Positions 27,359 to 36,265 of a stretch of DNA of 64,000 nt are shown here, one piece after another. The translations under genes were made by a program, and so were the position numbers. The number at the start of each line of letters is the position of its first letter. Positions within the stretch are counted from its first letter, which is position 1. The DNA is from Arthrobacter sp. Y-9 (lineage in GTDB: Bacteria; Actinomycetota; Actinomycetes; Actinomycetales; Micrococcaceae), in the NCBI RefSeq assembly GCF_029690065.1, contig NZ_CP121463.1, positions 1,922,001-1,986,000 on the forward strand, read 5' to 3'. The notes below the pieces were generated by a model. It did not search any database. It saw nothing but the letters and a program-made list of their open reading frames with translations, and had not been told where the DNA came from.

Positions 27359-28413
27359 GGCACGCGGTGCAGCCACTCGGGCGTGGAGAACTTGCTCGCG
27401 GCGAGCTCGCGTGCGGCCGCCAGCTCGGCGTCGCTGAGTTCGGCGCGCACGGCGCCGTAGCGTTCGGCGAAGACGTCCATCATCACGTCGATGATCGCCA
27501 GCCGGTCCAGGCCCGCCTGACGCTTCAGTGGATCCACACGCTTCTTCGCGCTCCGGGTGCCCTTGTCCGAGAGCTTCTCCTGCCCGATCCGCAGGACCTC
27601 CACCATCTTGTCAGCGTCGATGTCGTAGCTCATGGTCACGTGGTGCAGCATGCCGCCGTTGGCGAGCCTCTTCTGGGCCGCCCCGCCGATCTTGCCCTGG
27701 TCCGTGGCGATGTCGTTGAGAGGGACGTAGCGGGCTTTCACGCCCACCCGTTCGAGCGCCTCGATGACCCAGGCGTCCAGGAAGGCATACGACGCTTCGA
27801 AACTCTGGCCGTCCACGAGGCTCTGCGGCAGGTACAGGGAGTAGGTGATGCAGTTGCCGCCCTCCATGAACATCGCCCCGCCGCCGCTGATGCGGCGCAC
27901 CACGTTGACGTGGTGACGGGCGACGCCCTCGGGGTTCAGCTCATTGCGGTACGACTGGAAGCTGCCGATGACGACGGCGGTCTCCTCCCAGTCCCAGAAG
28001 CGCAGCGCGGGACGGCGCTCCCCAGCCCCGACGGCCCGGGTGAGCACTTCGTCGAGGGCGACGTTCACCTCGGTGGGCAGGACGCCGGGGCCGATCACCT
28101 CCCACTCGTGATCCCGCCAGGTGCTGGCCAGGCCCAGGGCTCGCCGGACGGCCGTGGCGACCGATTCCGGGCTGAACCCGAAGAGCTGCGCGTTGACCGG
28201 CAGCGCGTCTTTGATCCGGCCCGCGAGGACGCTGGAGGGAGAGTCCGCGGGCGAGCCCTCCAGGGCGGCGTTGATGGCGTCCAGGGCCTCATCCGGCTCC
28301 AGGAAGAAGTCACCGCTGATGGAGACGTCCGCCAGTTTTCCGTCGCTCACCTCCAGGTCCGCGACGACCAGTTTTCCTCCGGGAACCTTGAACTCACCAT
28401 GACGCTTCGGCAT
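27355..28413 (-). CDS. lplA: Lipoate-protein ligase with N-terminal accessory domain
   Basis: A 352-residue lipoate/octanoate transferase. The catalytic domain (about 100-340) shows RRISGGGAMFMEGG and DQGKIGGAAQKR, matching the LplA RRxSGGGxVxHD and lysine-site motifs. It activates lipoate with ATP and attaches it to lysines of 2-oxoacid dehydrogenase E2 and GcvH. Residues 1-54 (GGKLVVADLEV, SGDFFLEPDEAL) look like the LplA accessory domain, which in E. coli is C-terminal and in some archaea a separate protein; here the order is reversed. TAGGCT ends seven bases before the ATG, so transcription may begin at the start codon. Confidence 0.85.
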   Translation of the reverse strand: MPKRHGEFKVPGGKLVVADLEVSDGKLADVSISGDFFLEPDEALDAINAALEGSPADSPSSVLAGRIKDALPVNAQLFGFSPESVATAVRRALGLASTWRDHEWEVIGPGVLPTEVNVALDEVLTRAVGAGERRPALRFWDWEETAVVIGSFQSYRNELNPEGVARHHVNVVRRISGGGAMFMEGGNCITYSLYLPQSLVDGQSFEASYAFLDAWVIEALERVGVKARYVPLNDIATDQGKIGGAAQKRLANGGMLHHVTMSYDIDADKMVEVLRIGQEKLSDKGTRSAKKRVDPLKRQAGLDRLAIIDVMMDVFAERYGAVRAELSDAELAAARELAASKFSTPEWLHRVP

Positions 28414-28483
28414 GTTCTCCAGCCTATCGCCCTGGGCAGACGCTTGATGGAGCCTGACCGTCAGCGCCGCTTGCCCGTTAACG

Positions 28484-28520
28484 CCGGAAGGGGCCACAGC
28501 CGAGCTGTGACCCCTTCCGG
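28484..28520 (-). terminator. Hairpin terminator after rpmE2
   Basis: A 17-base stem with one mismatch (28484-28500 against 28504-28520) and loop CGA, 13 bases beyond the rpmE2 stop. Confidence 0.8.
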
Positions 28521-28533
28521 GAAGGCAAGGAGA

Positions 28534-28788
28534 TTACTTCTTGCCGAAGCCCTTGAAGCGAGCGTTGAAGCGCTCCACGCGGCCGGCGGAGTCCATGATG
28601 CGCTGCTTGCCCGTGTAGAACGGGTGCGACTCAGAGGAGACTTCCACGTCGATGACGGGGTAGGTGTTGCCGTCTTCCCACTCGATGGTCTTCGAGGAGG
28701 TCGCGGTGGAGCGGGTCAGGAACTTGACGCCGGAAGCCAGATCGTTGAAAACGATGGCCTGGTACTTCGGGTGGATATCAGACTTCAT
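28534..28788 (-). CDS. rpmE2: Ribosomal protein L31 type B
   Basis: An 84-residue L31 of the zinc-independent type: [16 protein letters not shown] with no CxxC pair. In many bacteria this paralogue replaces the zinc-containing L31 under zinc limitation through Zur control; I see no convincing Zur box. The start at 28788 has AAAGG eight bases upstream. A 20-codon extension to 28848 is rejected because that ATG would fall between the -35 (TTGACA, 28864-28859) and -10 (CCGAAT, 28841-28836) of the likely promoter. Confidence 0.93.
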   Translation of the reverse strand: MKSDIHPKYQAIVFNDLASGVKFLTRSTATSSKTIEWEDGNTYPVIDVEVSSESHPFYTGKQRIMDSAGRVERFNARFKGFGKK

Positions 28789-28835
28789 CTTGGGGCCTTT
28801 GTTCGCGCCACTGGATTTTGCCAGCAGCAGGGATG

Positions 28836-28864
28836 ATTCGGTGGCCATGACGGCCAGCTGTCAA
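28836..28864 (-). promoter_or_regulatory. rpmE2 promoter
   Basis: A perfect -35 TTGACA (28864-28859), a 17-bp gap and -10 CCGAAT (28841-28836). It gives a leader of about 40 bases. Confidence 0.55.
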
Positions 28865-28903
28865 CTCTACAGCATCGGCCGCCACCCGGGCCAACCGGAG
28901 AGG

Positions 28904-29314
28904 TCAGTTGATGATCTCCGCACGCTCGTCCGCGCGGATCGCCGCGAGCCGGTCGCGCCAGCCCTGAAGCGCCTCCGGCGTCAGGCGCGTCCAATCGGTC
29001 ACTTCGCCGAGGATCCGGAGGGGCTCCGCGCTGCGGTACGAGCGGGTGGGGTTGCCGGGGAACTTCTTGTCCGTGACGTTCGGATCGTTCTCGAAGTCGC
29101 CGGTCGGTTCCACGAGATACACCCGCGGTTCGCCCTCACCCGCGGCGAGTTCGGCGGCCAGCCCAGCCCCGTCCCGCAGCGCGGTGAAGTAGATGTGGTT
29201 CATCACGATCTCCGGCTTGTAATTGGACCGGAACCCCGCCGTGAGAAGATCTCCGGCCTTCAGATCGGCCTTGGTGCCGTGGTAGAACGGCCCCTCATCC
29301 AGTGCTTCGCTCAT
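28904..29314 (-). CDS. arr: Rifampin ADP-ribosyltransferase
   Basis: A 136-residue Arr enzyme, recognisable by GPFYHGTKADLKAGDLLTAG, RSNYKPEIVMNHIYFTA and DKKFPGNPTRSYRS. It transfers ADP-ribose from NAD+ to the ansa-bridge hydroxyl of rifamycins and so inactivates them; chromosomal arr genes are common in Actinobacteria. The length is normal. TACCGT (29326-29321) lies six bases before the ATG with no ribosome binding site, so a leaderless transcript is likely. It is independent of the TrmH gene 41 bp upstream if that promoter is real. Confidence 0.93.
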   Translation of the reverse strand: MSEALDEGPFYHGTKADLKAGDLLTAGFRSNYKPEIVMNHIYFTALRDGAGLAAELAAGEGEPRVYLVEPTGDFENDPNVTDKKFPGNPTRSYRSAEPLRILGEVTDWTRLTPEALQGWRDRLAAIRADERAEIIN

Positions 29315-29355
29315 GACACCACGGTAGCAACGGGGACCATGTCCCGCACCGGCTG

Positions 29356-30162
29356 TCAGCGCGCCCGCAGCTCCCAGAACGCGACGGCGGACGCCGCCGC
29401 CACGTTGAGCGAGTCCACACCGGGCCGCATGGGGATCTCCACCGCGACGTCGGCGGCCTCGAGGGCCTCGGCCGTCACGCCGGCCCCCTCGGTCCCGAGG
29501 ATCAGGGCGAGCCGTTCCGGGCTGCGCGCCGCGAGGGCGTCGATGGTCAGGGACTCCGGGGTGAGCTCCATGGCCGCCACCGTGAAGCCCGCCGCCTGCA
29601 GCTCCCCGATCCCCTCGGGCCAGGAGTCCAACCGGGCCCACGGCACCTGGAAGACCGTGCCCATGCTCACGCGGATCGACCGGCGGTACAGCGGGTCGGC
29701 GCACCGTGGCGTCACCAGCACCGCGTCGATGCCCAGGCCGGCGGCGCTGCGGAACATGGCCCCGAGATTGGTGTGGTCCGTGATGTCCTCCAGCACGGCG
29801 ACCCGCCGCGCGCCGTCGAGCACCTCCCGCAGCGCACGAGGCGCGGGCCGCTCCATGGCGGCCAGGGCGCCCCGGTGGAGGTGGAAGCCGGTGATCTCCT
29901 CCAGGACCGCGGACTCCCCCACGTACGCCGGGACGTCGGGGAACTGTTCGAGGACGTCGGCGAGATCCTTGATCCACTTCTCCGTGAGGAAGAAGGACCG
30001 GGGCCGGTGACCTGCGGCGATGGCCCGCCGCACCACGCGGGACGACTCGGCGATGTAGAGGCCACGCTCGGGTTCGGTCTTCAGGCGCAGCTGGACGTCG
30101 GTGAGGTTGCGGTAGTCGGCGATCCGGGGATCGGAGGCGTTCTCAAGGGCGATGAAGGGCAC
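29356..30162 (-). CDS. TrmH/SpoU-family RNA 2'-O-methyltransferase
   Basis: A 268-residue SPOUT methyltransferase. The three motifs are visible: NLGAMFRSAAGLG, LILGTEGAG and PMRPGVDSLNVAAASA, which form the trefoil-knot SAM site. An N-terminal substrate-binding domain precedes them. It probably 2'-O-methylates rRNA or tRNA; the exact nucleotide cannot be told. It starts 7 bp after the TauE/SafE gene, likely in one transcript with the ABC ATPase. Confidence 0.88.
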   Translation of the reverse strand: MPFIALENASDPRIADYRNLTDVQLRLKTEPERGLYIAESSRVVRRAIAAGHRPRSFFLTEKWIKDLADVLEQFPDVPAYVGESAVLEEITGFHLHRGALAAMERPAPRALREVLDGARRVAVLEDITDHTNLGAMFRSAAGLGIDAVLVTPRCADPLYRRSIRVSMGTVFQVPWARLDSWPEGIGELQAAGFTVAAMELTPESLTIDALAARSPERLALILGTEGAGVTAEALEAADVAVEIPMRPGVDSLNVAAASAVAFWELRAR

Positions 30163-30169
30163 CCAAGGA

Positions 30170-30955
30170 TTATGCCAGCAGCTTGCCCAGCATCACGGCC
30201 AGGGCCACGAGGCCCAGCACCACGATCACGGTGCGGAGCACCACGGGCTTGAGCTTCTGCCCGATCTTCGCGCCCAGCAGACCGCCGATCAGGGACGAGA
30301 CCGCGATGAGCGCGACCACGGGCCAACTGATCCGGTCGAAGGCGAACAGCAGATAGGAGACCGCCGCGACGACGTTGACCGCGAGGACGAGGAAGTTCTT
30401 CATCGCGTTGGCCTGCTGCATGGTGCCGGTCATGAAGACCCCGAGGATGCCCACCAGCAGCACGCCCTGCGCGGCCACGAAGTAGCCTCCGTAGACGCCC
30501 GCCAGGAACACCAGGATCAGGAGCAGGACTCCGTGGTTCTTGTCCTTGAGGGCATTGCCGGGGACCTGCTCGCGGTTCCGGACCCAGCGCTGCAGCCGGG
30601 GCTGGAAGACCACCAGGAGGAGTGCGCACACGATCAGCACCGGGGCGACGTACTGGAACACCTCCTCCGGGAGGTGCAGCAGGAGGTAGGCGCCGGTGAC
30701 CCCGCCGAGCAGTGAGGCCGGCATCAGAGTGGCCAGCGACCGCCAGCGGCCCTGCAGCTGCTTGCGGTACCCGAGGGCGCCGGAGACGTTGCCGGCGATC
30801 AGGCCCATGGCGTTGCTGATGGACGCCGTCACGGGAGCCGTTCCCAGCGCGACCAGCACGGGGAAGGTCACGAGAGTGCCCGAGCCCACCACCGTGTTGA
30901 TGGTCCCGGCCCAGATGCCCGCGAGGAAGATCAGCGCGCCGTGCAGCCACTCCAT
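30170..30955 (-). CDS. TauE/SafE-family membrane transporter
   Basis: A 261-residue polytopic membrane protein of the sulfite exporter TauE/SafE (DUF81) family, with about seven or eight hydrophobic segments and the repeat blocks IWAGTINTVVGSGTLVTFP and FLAGVYGGYF. Family members move sulfur-containing anions or sulfoacetate; the substrate is not predictable. AGGAG precedes the ATG. It lies 12 bp after the ABC ATPase gene. Confidence 0.87.
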   Translation of the reverse strand: MEWLHGALIFLAGIWAGTINTVVGSGTLVTFPVLVALGTAPVTASISNAMGLIAGNVSGALGYRKQLQGRWRSLATLMPASLLGGVTGAYLLLHLPEEVFQYVAPVLIVCALLLVVFQPRLQRWVRNREQVPGNALKDKNHGVLLLILVFLAGVYGGYFVAAQGVLLVGILGVFMTGTMQQANAMKNFLVLAVNVVAAVSYLLFAFDRISWPVVALIAVSSLIGGLLGAKIGQKLKPVVLRTVIVVLGLVALAVMLGKLLA

Positions 30956-30967
30956 GACGGGCGGCTC

Positions 30968-31753
30968 CTAGGCGCGGGCGCGGGCGGTGTACCGTCCGGC
31001 GTCGTGCCTGACGGTCAGCGGCAGGCCGAAGGTGGCGCTGAGGTGTTCCTCAGTCAGCACGTCGGCGATCGGACCGGCGGTCACCACCTCGCCATCACGC
31101 AGCAGCAGAGCGTGCGTGAACGACGGCGGGACCTCCTCCAGGTGATGCGTCACCAGGATGGTCACCGGGGACATCGGGTCGGCGGCGAGCTTGGACAGCT
31201 CGGCGACGAGCTCCTCGCGTCCGCCGAGATCCAGGCCGGCGCCGGGCTCGTCGAGGAGGAGCAGCTCGGGGTCGGTCATGAGGGCGCGCGCGATCTGGGT
31301 GCGCTTCCGTTCGCCTTCGCTCAGCGTGGCGAACTGCCGGTTGAGAAGGGGCCCCATGCCCCAGGCGTTCAGGAGCCGGAAGGCGCGGCGCTCATCGGCC
31401 CGTTCGTAGCCCTCACGCCAGCGGCCGGTCACGCCGTAGGCGGCGGTGACCACCACGTTCAGGACGGTCTCGTCCTCCGGGATGTGGTTGGCCAGGGCGG
31501 CCGAGGAGAGTCCGATCCGGGGGCGCAGTTCGAAGACGTCCACGCGTCCGAGGCGCTCGTCGAGGATGTCCACGGCGCCGTCGCTCGGGTGCATCCGCGC
31601 ACCCGCCAGCTGGAGCAGCGTGGTCTTGCCCGCGCCGTTCGGGCCGAGCACCACCCACCGCTCGCCGTCGTTGACCTGCCAGGAAACATCGTTCAGAAGT
31701 GTTTTCCGGCCCCGGCGCACCGAGACATGGCTCAACTGGAGGACTTCACTCAT
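30968..31753 (-). CDS. Stand-alone ABC ATPase
   Basis: A 261-residue ABC nucleotide-binding protein: Walker A GPNGAGKTT, signature LSEGERKR, Walker B LLLLDEPGAG and H-loop VTHH. It has no membrane domain, and the next gene encodes a TauE/SafE transporter, which is not an ABC permease. It resembles ModF/YlmA-like stand-alone ATPases, so a non-transport or trans-acting role is possible. The start at 31753 is preferred over a 15-codon extension; TAGGGT lies eight bases upstream and its AGGG could also be the ribosome binding site. Confidence 0.85.
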   Translation of the reverse strand: MSEVLQLSHVSVRRGRKTLLNDVSWQVNDGERWVVLGPNGAGKTTLLQLAGARMHPSDGAVDILDERLGRVDVFELRPRIGLSSAALANHIPEDETVLNVVVTAAYGVTGRWREGYERADERRAFRLLNAWGMGPLLNRQFATLSEGERKRTQIARALMTDPELLLLDEPGAGLDLGGREELVAELSKLAADPMSPVTILVTHHLEEVPPSFTHALLLRDGEVVTAGPIADVLTEEHLSATFGLPLTVRHDAGRYTARARA

Positions 31754-31817
31754 GACATAAAACCCTAGGGTAAAAGTGGGTTCCATGGATAACCGCAACG
31801 CTGGCTACCATGGCTGA

Positions 31818-32738
31818 ATGCAGTCACACTTCTCCGCCCTCGCCTATGCCCCGGAACTGTCCGCCTCAGCCTTGCAGGAGGCGTCCGCCGTCCTCGCACG
31901 GCACGGAGCGGTGGACGGCGAGTGGCGGCCCCTCGGCGCGGAGGGGTTTCAGGCGGCCGAACTGACCGTGGTGGCCCCGGCCGACGCGGACGCCGCCTCG
32001 GTCGTGCCGGAGCAGTGGCTCGTCTCGGCCCGTGAGGCGCTGGCCGAGGCCGGCCTGAGCATCGACGTGGCCGTCGTGCCCTCCGCGCTCCGCCAGGCCG
32101 AGCGGAAATTCCTCATCATGGACGTCGACTCGACCCTCATCCAGCAGGAGGTCATCGAGCTGATCGCCGCCCACGCCGGCAAGGAGGCCGAAGTGGCCGC
32201 GGTGACCGAGGCGGCCATGCGAGGCGAGCTCGACTTCGCGGCGAGTCTCCACCAGCGCGTGGCTCAGCTGGCCGGCCTGCCCGAGACCGTCTTCGACGAG
32301 GTCCGCCAGGCCGTGCGGCTCAGCGTGGGGGCGCAGCGTCTCGTGGACGCCTTCCATGGCGCCGGGCACCGGGTGGCCGTGGTCTCGGGCGGCTTCAACC
32401 AGATCCTGGGGCCGCTGGCCGAAGAACTGGGTCTCGACTTCTGGCTTGCCAACGACCTGGAGGTCCAGGACGGCCTGCTGACCGGCCGTGTCACCGGCGA
32501 CGTGGTGGACCGCGCCACGAAGGCCAGCCGCCTCCGCGAGTGGGCCCAGGCCTCCGGCGTGCCGCTCGAGGCCGCGATCGCGGTCGGCGACGGCGCCAAC
32601 GACCTGGACATGCTCGCGACGGCGGGCCTCGGCGTCGCGTTCAACGCGAAGCCCGCGGTGCAGGCCGCCGCGGACGCCGCCATCAACGTCCCGAACCTGG
32701 ACGCCGTGGCGGTCCTGGCGGGCGTGCCGCTGGCCTGA
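31818..32738 (+). CDS. serB: Phosphoserine phosphatase
   Basis: A 306-residue HAD phosphatase that makes L-serine from phosphoserine. The nucleophile motif MDVDSTLIQQE holds D102 and D104; VVSGGFNQ is motif II and AVGDGANDLDML the metal-binding motif. The first ~85 residues form a divergent ACT-like domain. TACCAT (31806-31811) is followed by six bases and the ATG, which suggests a leaderless message; there is no ribosome binding site. Its 3' end faces the FabL-like SDR gene. Confidence 0.93.
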   Translation: MQSHFSALAYAPELSASALQEASAVLARHGAVDGEWRPLGAEGFQAAELTVVAPADADAASVVPEQWLVSAREALAEAGLSIDVAVVPSALRQAERKFLIMDVDSTLIQQEVIELIAAHAGKEAEVAAVTEAAMRGELDFAASLHQRVAQLAGLPETVFDEVRQAVRLSVGAQRLVDAFHGAGHRVAVVSGGFNQILGPLAEELGLDFWLANDLEVQDGLLTGRVTGDVVDRATKASRLREWAQASGVPLEAAIAVGDGANDLDMLATAGLGVAFNAKPAVQAAADAAINVPNLDAVAVLAGVPLA

Positions 32739-32758
32739 CCCGGACTCCCGTCAGACGC

Positions 32759-32799
32759 ACGACGGCGGCCACTCCCCTGAGGGGTGCGGCCGCCGTCGT
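32759..32799. terminator. Bidirectional hairpin terminator after serB
   Basis: Stem ACGACGGCGGCC / GGCCGCCGTCGT (32759-32770 and 32788-32799), with an inner CTCCCC/GGGG pairing. It lies between convergent genes. Confidence 0.8.
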
Positions 32800-32816
32800 C
32801 GTGTCCGGGGTGGGCG

Positions 32817-33560
32817 CTACTTCTGGAAGTGCTCCGCGCCGCCGGCGTACTCGGTGTGGCCCGTGGGGACGTCGGCCGTCACCATGCGGGCGACCTCGAC
32901 GCCGAACTCCTCGACCGTGAACAGCTTGCCGGCCTCGGCGCGGCGCTCGGCGATCGCGCCGGGACGGGCGCGGTCCAGCAGGGTGGCCGTGACGGTGCCC
33001 TCGATCATGTCGCCGGAGATGACCACGAAGCTGATGCCCTTGGCCTCGAGCGCCGGGATGAACTCGCGCAGTGCGGTCTCGCCCGCACGCTTGCTGCGCG
33101 CGACCGGCTCGTACTCCGGCATGGTGGGCACGGTGTCGATGAAGTGGGCCTGGTGGCTCGTGACGAAGACCACGCGGGAACCGGCCGGCATGACGGCCGT
33201 GGCGGTCTCGAGCATCTTGACCTGGGCGTCGCGGTTGAGGCGCAGCGCGTAGTCCTCGCCGAGGCCCGTCTCCATGCCGCCGGAGGCGTTCAGCACGAGG
33301 ATATCGAGGCCGCCGAAGTTCTCCTGCGCGGCGGAGACCAGAGCCTGCGCGCCGTCCTCGGTGGTCAGGTCGGCAGCGACGGCCACGGCACGGCCGCCGG
33401 CCTCGGTGATCTGCTGCACCACCTTGTTGGCGCGGGGCGCCTTCTGACGGTAGTTGACCACGACGGCCGCACCCTCGCCGGCGAGGATCTTGGCGACCTC
33501 GGCCCCGATGCCGCGGGAAGAGCCCGTGACGATGGCGGTCTTGTTGTCCAGAGTTCCCAT
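32817..33560 (-). CDS. SDR-family protein with FabL-type active site
   Basis: A 247-residue SDR with a classical cofactor motif (VTGSSRGIG) and NASGG. The catalytic tyrosine and lysine are Y150 and K157 (YEPVARSK), six residues apart. That Y-x6-K spacing is the hallmark of FabI, InhA and FabL enoyl-ACP reductases, whereas ordinary SDRs have Y-x3-K; the TGSSRG start fits FabL better than FabI. It lies 65 bp after fabG on the same strand, the place where mycobacteria keep inhA. It is therefore a candidate enoyl-ACP reductase, though only by motif and context. AAGGAG precedes the ATG. Confidence 0.75.
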   Translation of the reverse strand: MGTLDNKTAIVTGSSRGIGAEVAKILAGEGAAVVVNYRQKAPRANKVVQQITEAGGRAVAVAADLTTEDGAQALVSAAQENFGGLDILVLNASGGMETGLGEDYALRLNRDAQVKMLETATAVMPAGSRVVFVTSHQAHFIDTVPTMPEYEPVARSKRAGETALREFIPALEAKGISFVVISGDMIEGTVTATLLDRARPGAIAERRAEAGKLFTVEEFGVEVARMVTADVPTGHTEYAGGAEHFQK

Positions 33561-33625
33561 AAGTGCTCCTTGGAATCAGGGAAGAAAAATCAGGGGGAAC
33601 CGCGTCAAGCGGAAGAGATCAGGGG

Positions 33626-34417
<792 letters not shown>

Positions 34418-34500
34418 ACGGATTGCATCCTATCGGTCCGCTCGTTTTTGGGCTCATGGCACACGGTGCGAGAATGGATGTGAAGCATATTGGAGCGTGA

Positions 34501-34980
34501 GTGAGAACCGTGACGAATCAGCAAGGCGGAGGCCGGCATCCCCGGTCGGCCCAGAACGCCGAGGTCGTGAGCATCACCGACGCCGGTGCCGCGCATTCTG
34601 ATGAGATCCGCTCCCGGATGATCAAGTACGCCGTCGCCATGGGCATCCGCATGGTCTGCCTCGGGCTCCTGTTCGTGCTGGACGGCTGGTTCAAGCTCAT
34701 CGCCGTGGCCGGCGCCGTCTTCCTTCCGTGGTTCGCGGTGATCATCGCCAATGGCGGCGACAAGGCGGAAACCCCCAGCGACCACCTGATCGGCACACCC
34801 CTGCAGGCCGCCCTCCCGGCCGAAGCCACGGAACCCGGCGACGGCATCCCGGACGGCGCAGGCAGCTCCCCGGGCGAGGACGGGGACGCGGGCCTGATCA
34901 TCCAGGGCGAGATCGTCGAGCAGGACCCATCGGCCGGACCGTCCGCCCAGCGCAAGCCGCATCCGGGGGACGCCGCATGA
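34501..34980 (+). CDS. DUF3099-family membrane protein
   Basis: A 159-residue protein with two hydrophobic segments (about 42-62 and 65-83: IRMVCLGLLFVLDGW, LIAVAGAVFLPWFAVII) and a long acidic, Pro/Gly-rich C-terminal tail. I recognise the actinobacterial DUF3099 family; function is unknown. TGGAG lies five bases before the GTG at 34501; a second GTG at 34510 is possible. Its stop overlaps the next start (ATGA), the first link of a three-gene operon ending in SURF1. Confidence 0.75.
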   Translation: MRTVTNQQGGGRHPRSAQNAEVVSITDAGAAHSDEIRSRMIKYAVAMGIRMVCLGLLFVLDGWFKLIAVAGAVFLPWFAVIIANGGDKAETPSDHLIGTPLQAALPAEATEPGDGIPDGAGSSPGEDGDAGLIIQGEIVEQDPSAGPSAQRKPHPGDAA

Positions 34981-35267
34981 GCTTCTTCGACGCGCTGAGC
35001 CAGGCCGGCCCGGGCCGGAGCGCTCAGGCCGCCCCCGAGGCCATCTGCTCCCGCAAGGGCTGCCGCGCTCCCGCCGCCTGGCAGGTGCTCTGGAACAATC
35101 CGAAGATCCACACGCCGGAACGCCGGAAGATCTGGCTCGCCTGCCCGGAGCACCGCGACTGGCTGGAGGACTACCTCCGCCAGCGATCCTTCTGGAAAGA
35201 GACGGAGCCGTTCGATTCCCGTCCCGAACCGACTGCGGACCCCGACACGCCAGGAGCACCGGCCTAG
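34977..35267 (+). CDS. Small CxxxxC / CxxH protein, SURF1-linked
   Basis: A 96-residue protein I cannot assign to a characterised family. C24 and C29 (CSRKGC) with C56 and H59 (CPEH) form a plausible zinc or copper site, and the segment between is Trp- and Arg-rich. The last ~20 residues are acidic/proline-rich. It begins inside the DUF3099 stop (ATGA) and ends with a TAG directly touching the ATG of SURF1, so all three proteins should be made together. A role in cytochrome oxidase assembly is an inference from this coupling. Confidence 0.7.
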   Translation: MSFFDALSQAGPGRSAQAAPEAICSRKGCRAPAAWQVLWNNPKIHTPERRKIWLACPEHRDWLEDYLRQRSFWKETEPFDSRPEPTADPDTPGAPA

Positions 35268-36257
35268 ATGTACCGTTTCCTCTTCTCCCGACGCTGGATG
35301 GGGTACTTCGTCCTGGCCATCGTCTTCGCGATCGCCTGTGTGCTCCTGGGCCGCTGGCAGATGGACCGCCGGGCCGAGACCCAGGCCAACATCAACCGGA
35401 TCGTCACCAACTACAACTCCGCTCCGGTCGCCTTCAGCGAGGCGAAGCCGCTGTTCGAGCACATGGACACCGCCCGCGAGTGGTCGCAGGTGAAACTCCA
35501 CGGAACTTACCTGCCGCAGGACCAGCTGATCGTGCGGAACCGGACGCTCAACGGGCAGCCCGGGTATCAGGTGCTGGTGCCGTTCCGGGTCGATTCCGGA
35601 GACACCGTGATCGTGGACCGCGGCTTCCTCCCCATCGGGAACAAGGAGAACGGACGGCCGGACTCGATTCCCGACGCACCCCGCGGCGACGTGACCGTGG
35701 TCGTGCGGCTGCGGCCGTCGGAGCCGGCCCTGGACCGCGGCGCACCGTCCGGCCAGATCGCCTCGATCGACCTCAACCAGTACGCAGGCCAGGTGAAGTA
35801 CCCCCTGCTCACGGGCGCCTACGGCCGTATGGCGTCGGAGTCCCCCGCCCCCGCCGTGGCCCCGATGCAGCTCCCGATGCCCGCCACGGACGAGGGCACG
35901 CACCTCTCGTACTCACTCCAGTGGTTCGCCTTCGGCGTGCTCATGATCCTCGGCTTCGGCTATGCGGCCCGTCAGCAGGCCAAGAACGACGCCCTGGATG
36001 CGGAGGACGCCGAGCTCGCGCGAGCCGCCGCGGCGGCCGGTGAGACGCCCGACGACGGCGGCCCGGGCACCGGCGAGCCCGGCGCGGAGTCCGCGACAGG
36101 CGCCGGCGCCGTGCCGCCGTCGTCGCACACCGCCGCGAAGTACTGGCGTCAGAACCGTAAGAAGGCCGAGCGCAAGACCGCCGAGCGCCGTGCCGCGGGA
36201 CGCCGCAGCGCCGAGGACGAGGAAGACGCGATCCTCGACGCGCAGGGTTTCAAGTAA
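35268..36257 (+). CDS. SURF1-family cytochrome oxidase assembly protein
   Basis: A 329-residue membrane protein with the SURF1 plan: an N-terminal membrane segment (FVLAIVFAIACVLLGRWQ), a periplasmic domain with the NRTLNGQPGYQVLVPF block, and a second membrane segment near 220-235. SURF1 helps insert haem a into cytochrome c oxidase subunit I. The C-terminal ~80 residues are a charged Ala/Glu/Arg tail beyond the usual family end. Its start is immediately adjacent to the preceding stop. Confidence 0.88.
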   Translation: MYRFLFSRRWMGYFVLAIVFAIACVLLGRWQMDRRAETQANINRIVTNYNSAPVAFSEAKPLFEHMDTAREWSQVKLHGTYLPQDQLIVRNRTLNGQPGYQVLVPFRVDSGDTVIVDRGFLPIGNKENGRPDSIPDAPRGDVTVVVRLRPSEPALDRGAPSGQIASIDLNQYAGQVKYPLLTGAYGRMASESPAPAVAPMQLPMPATDEGTHLSYSLQWFAFGVLMILGFGYAARQQAKNDALDAEDAELARAAAAAGETPDDGGPGTGEPGAESATGAGAVPPSSHTAAKYWRQNRKKAERKTAERRAAGRRSAEDEEDAILDAQGFK

Positions 36258-36265
36258 GCGGCGCT

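Noticed and set aside
28534-28864. A Zur box controlling the zinc-free L31 gene
   Set aside because: No TGAAAATGATTTTCA-like dyad is present in the upstream region; a plain promoter explains it.
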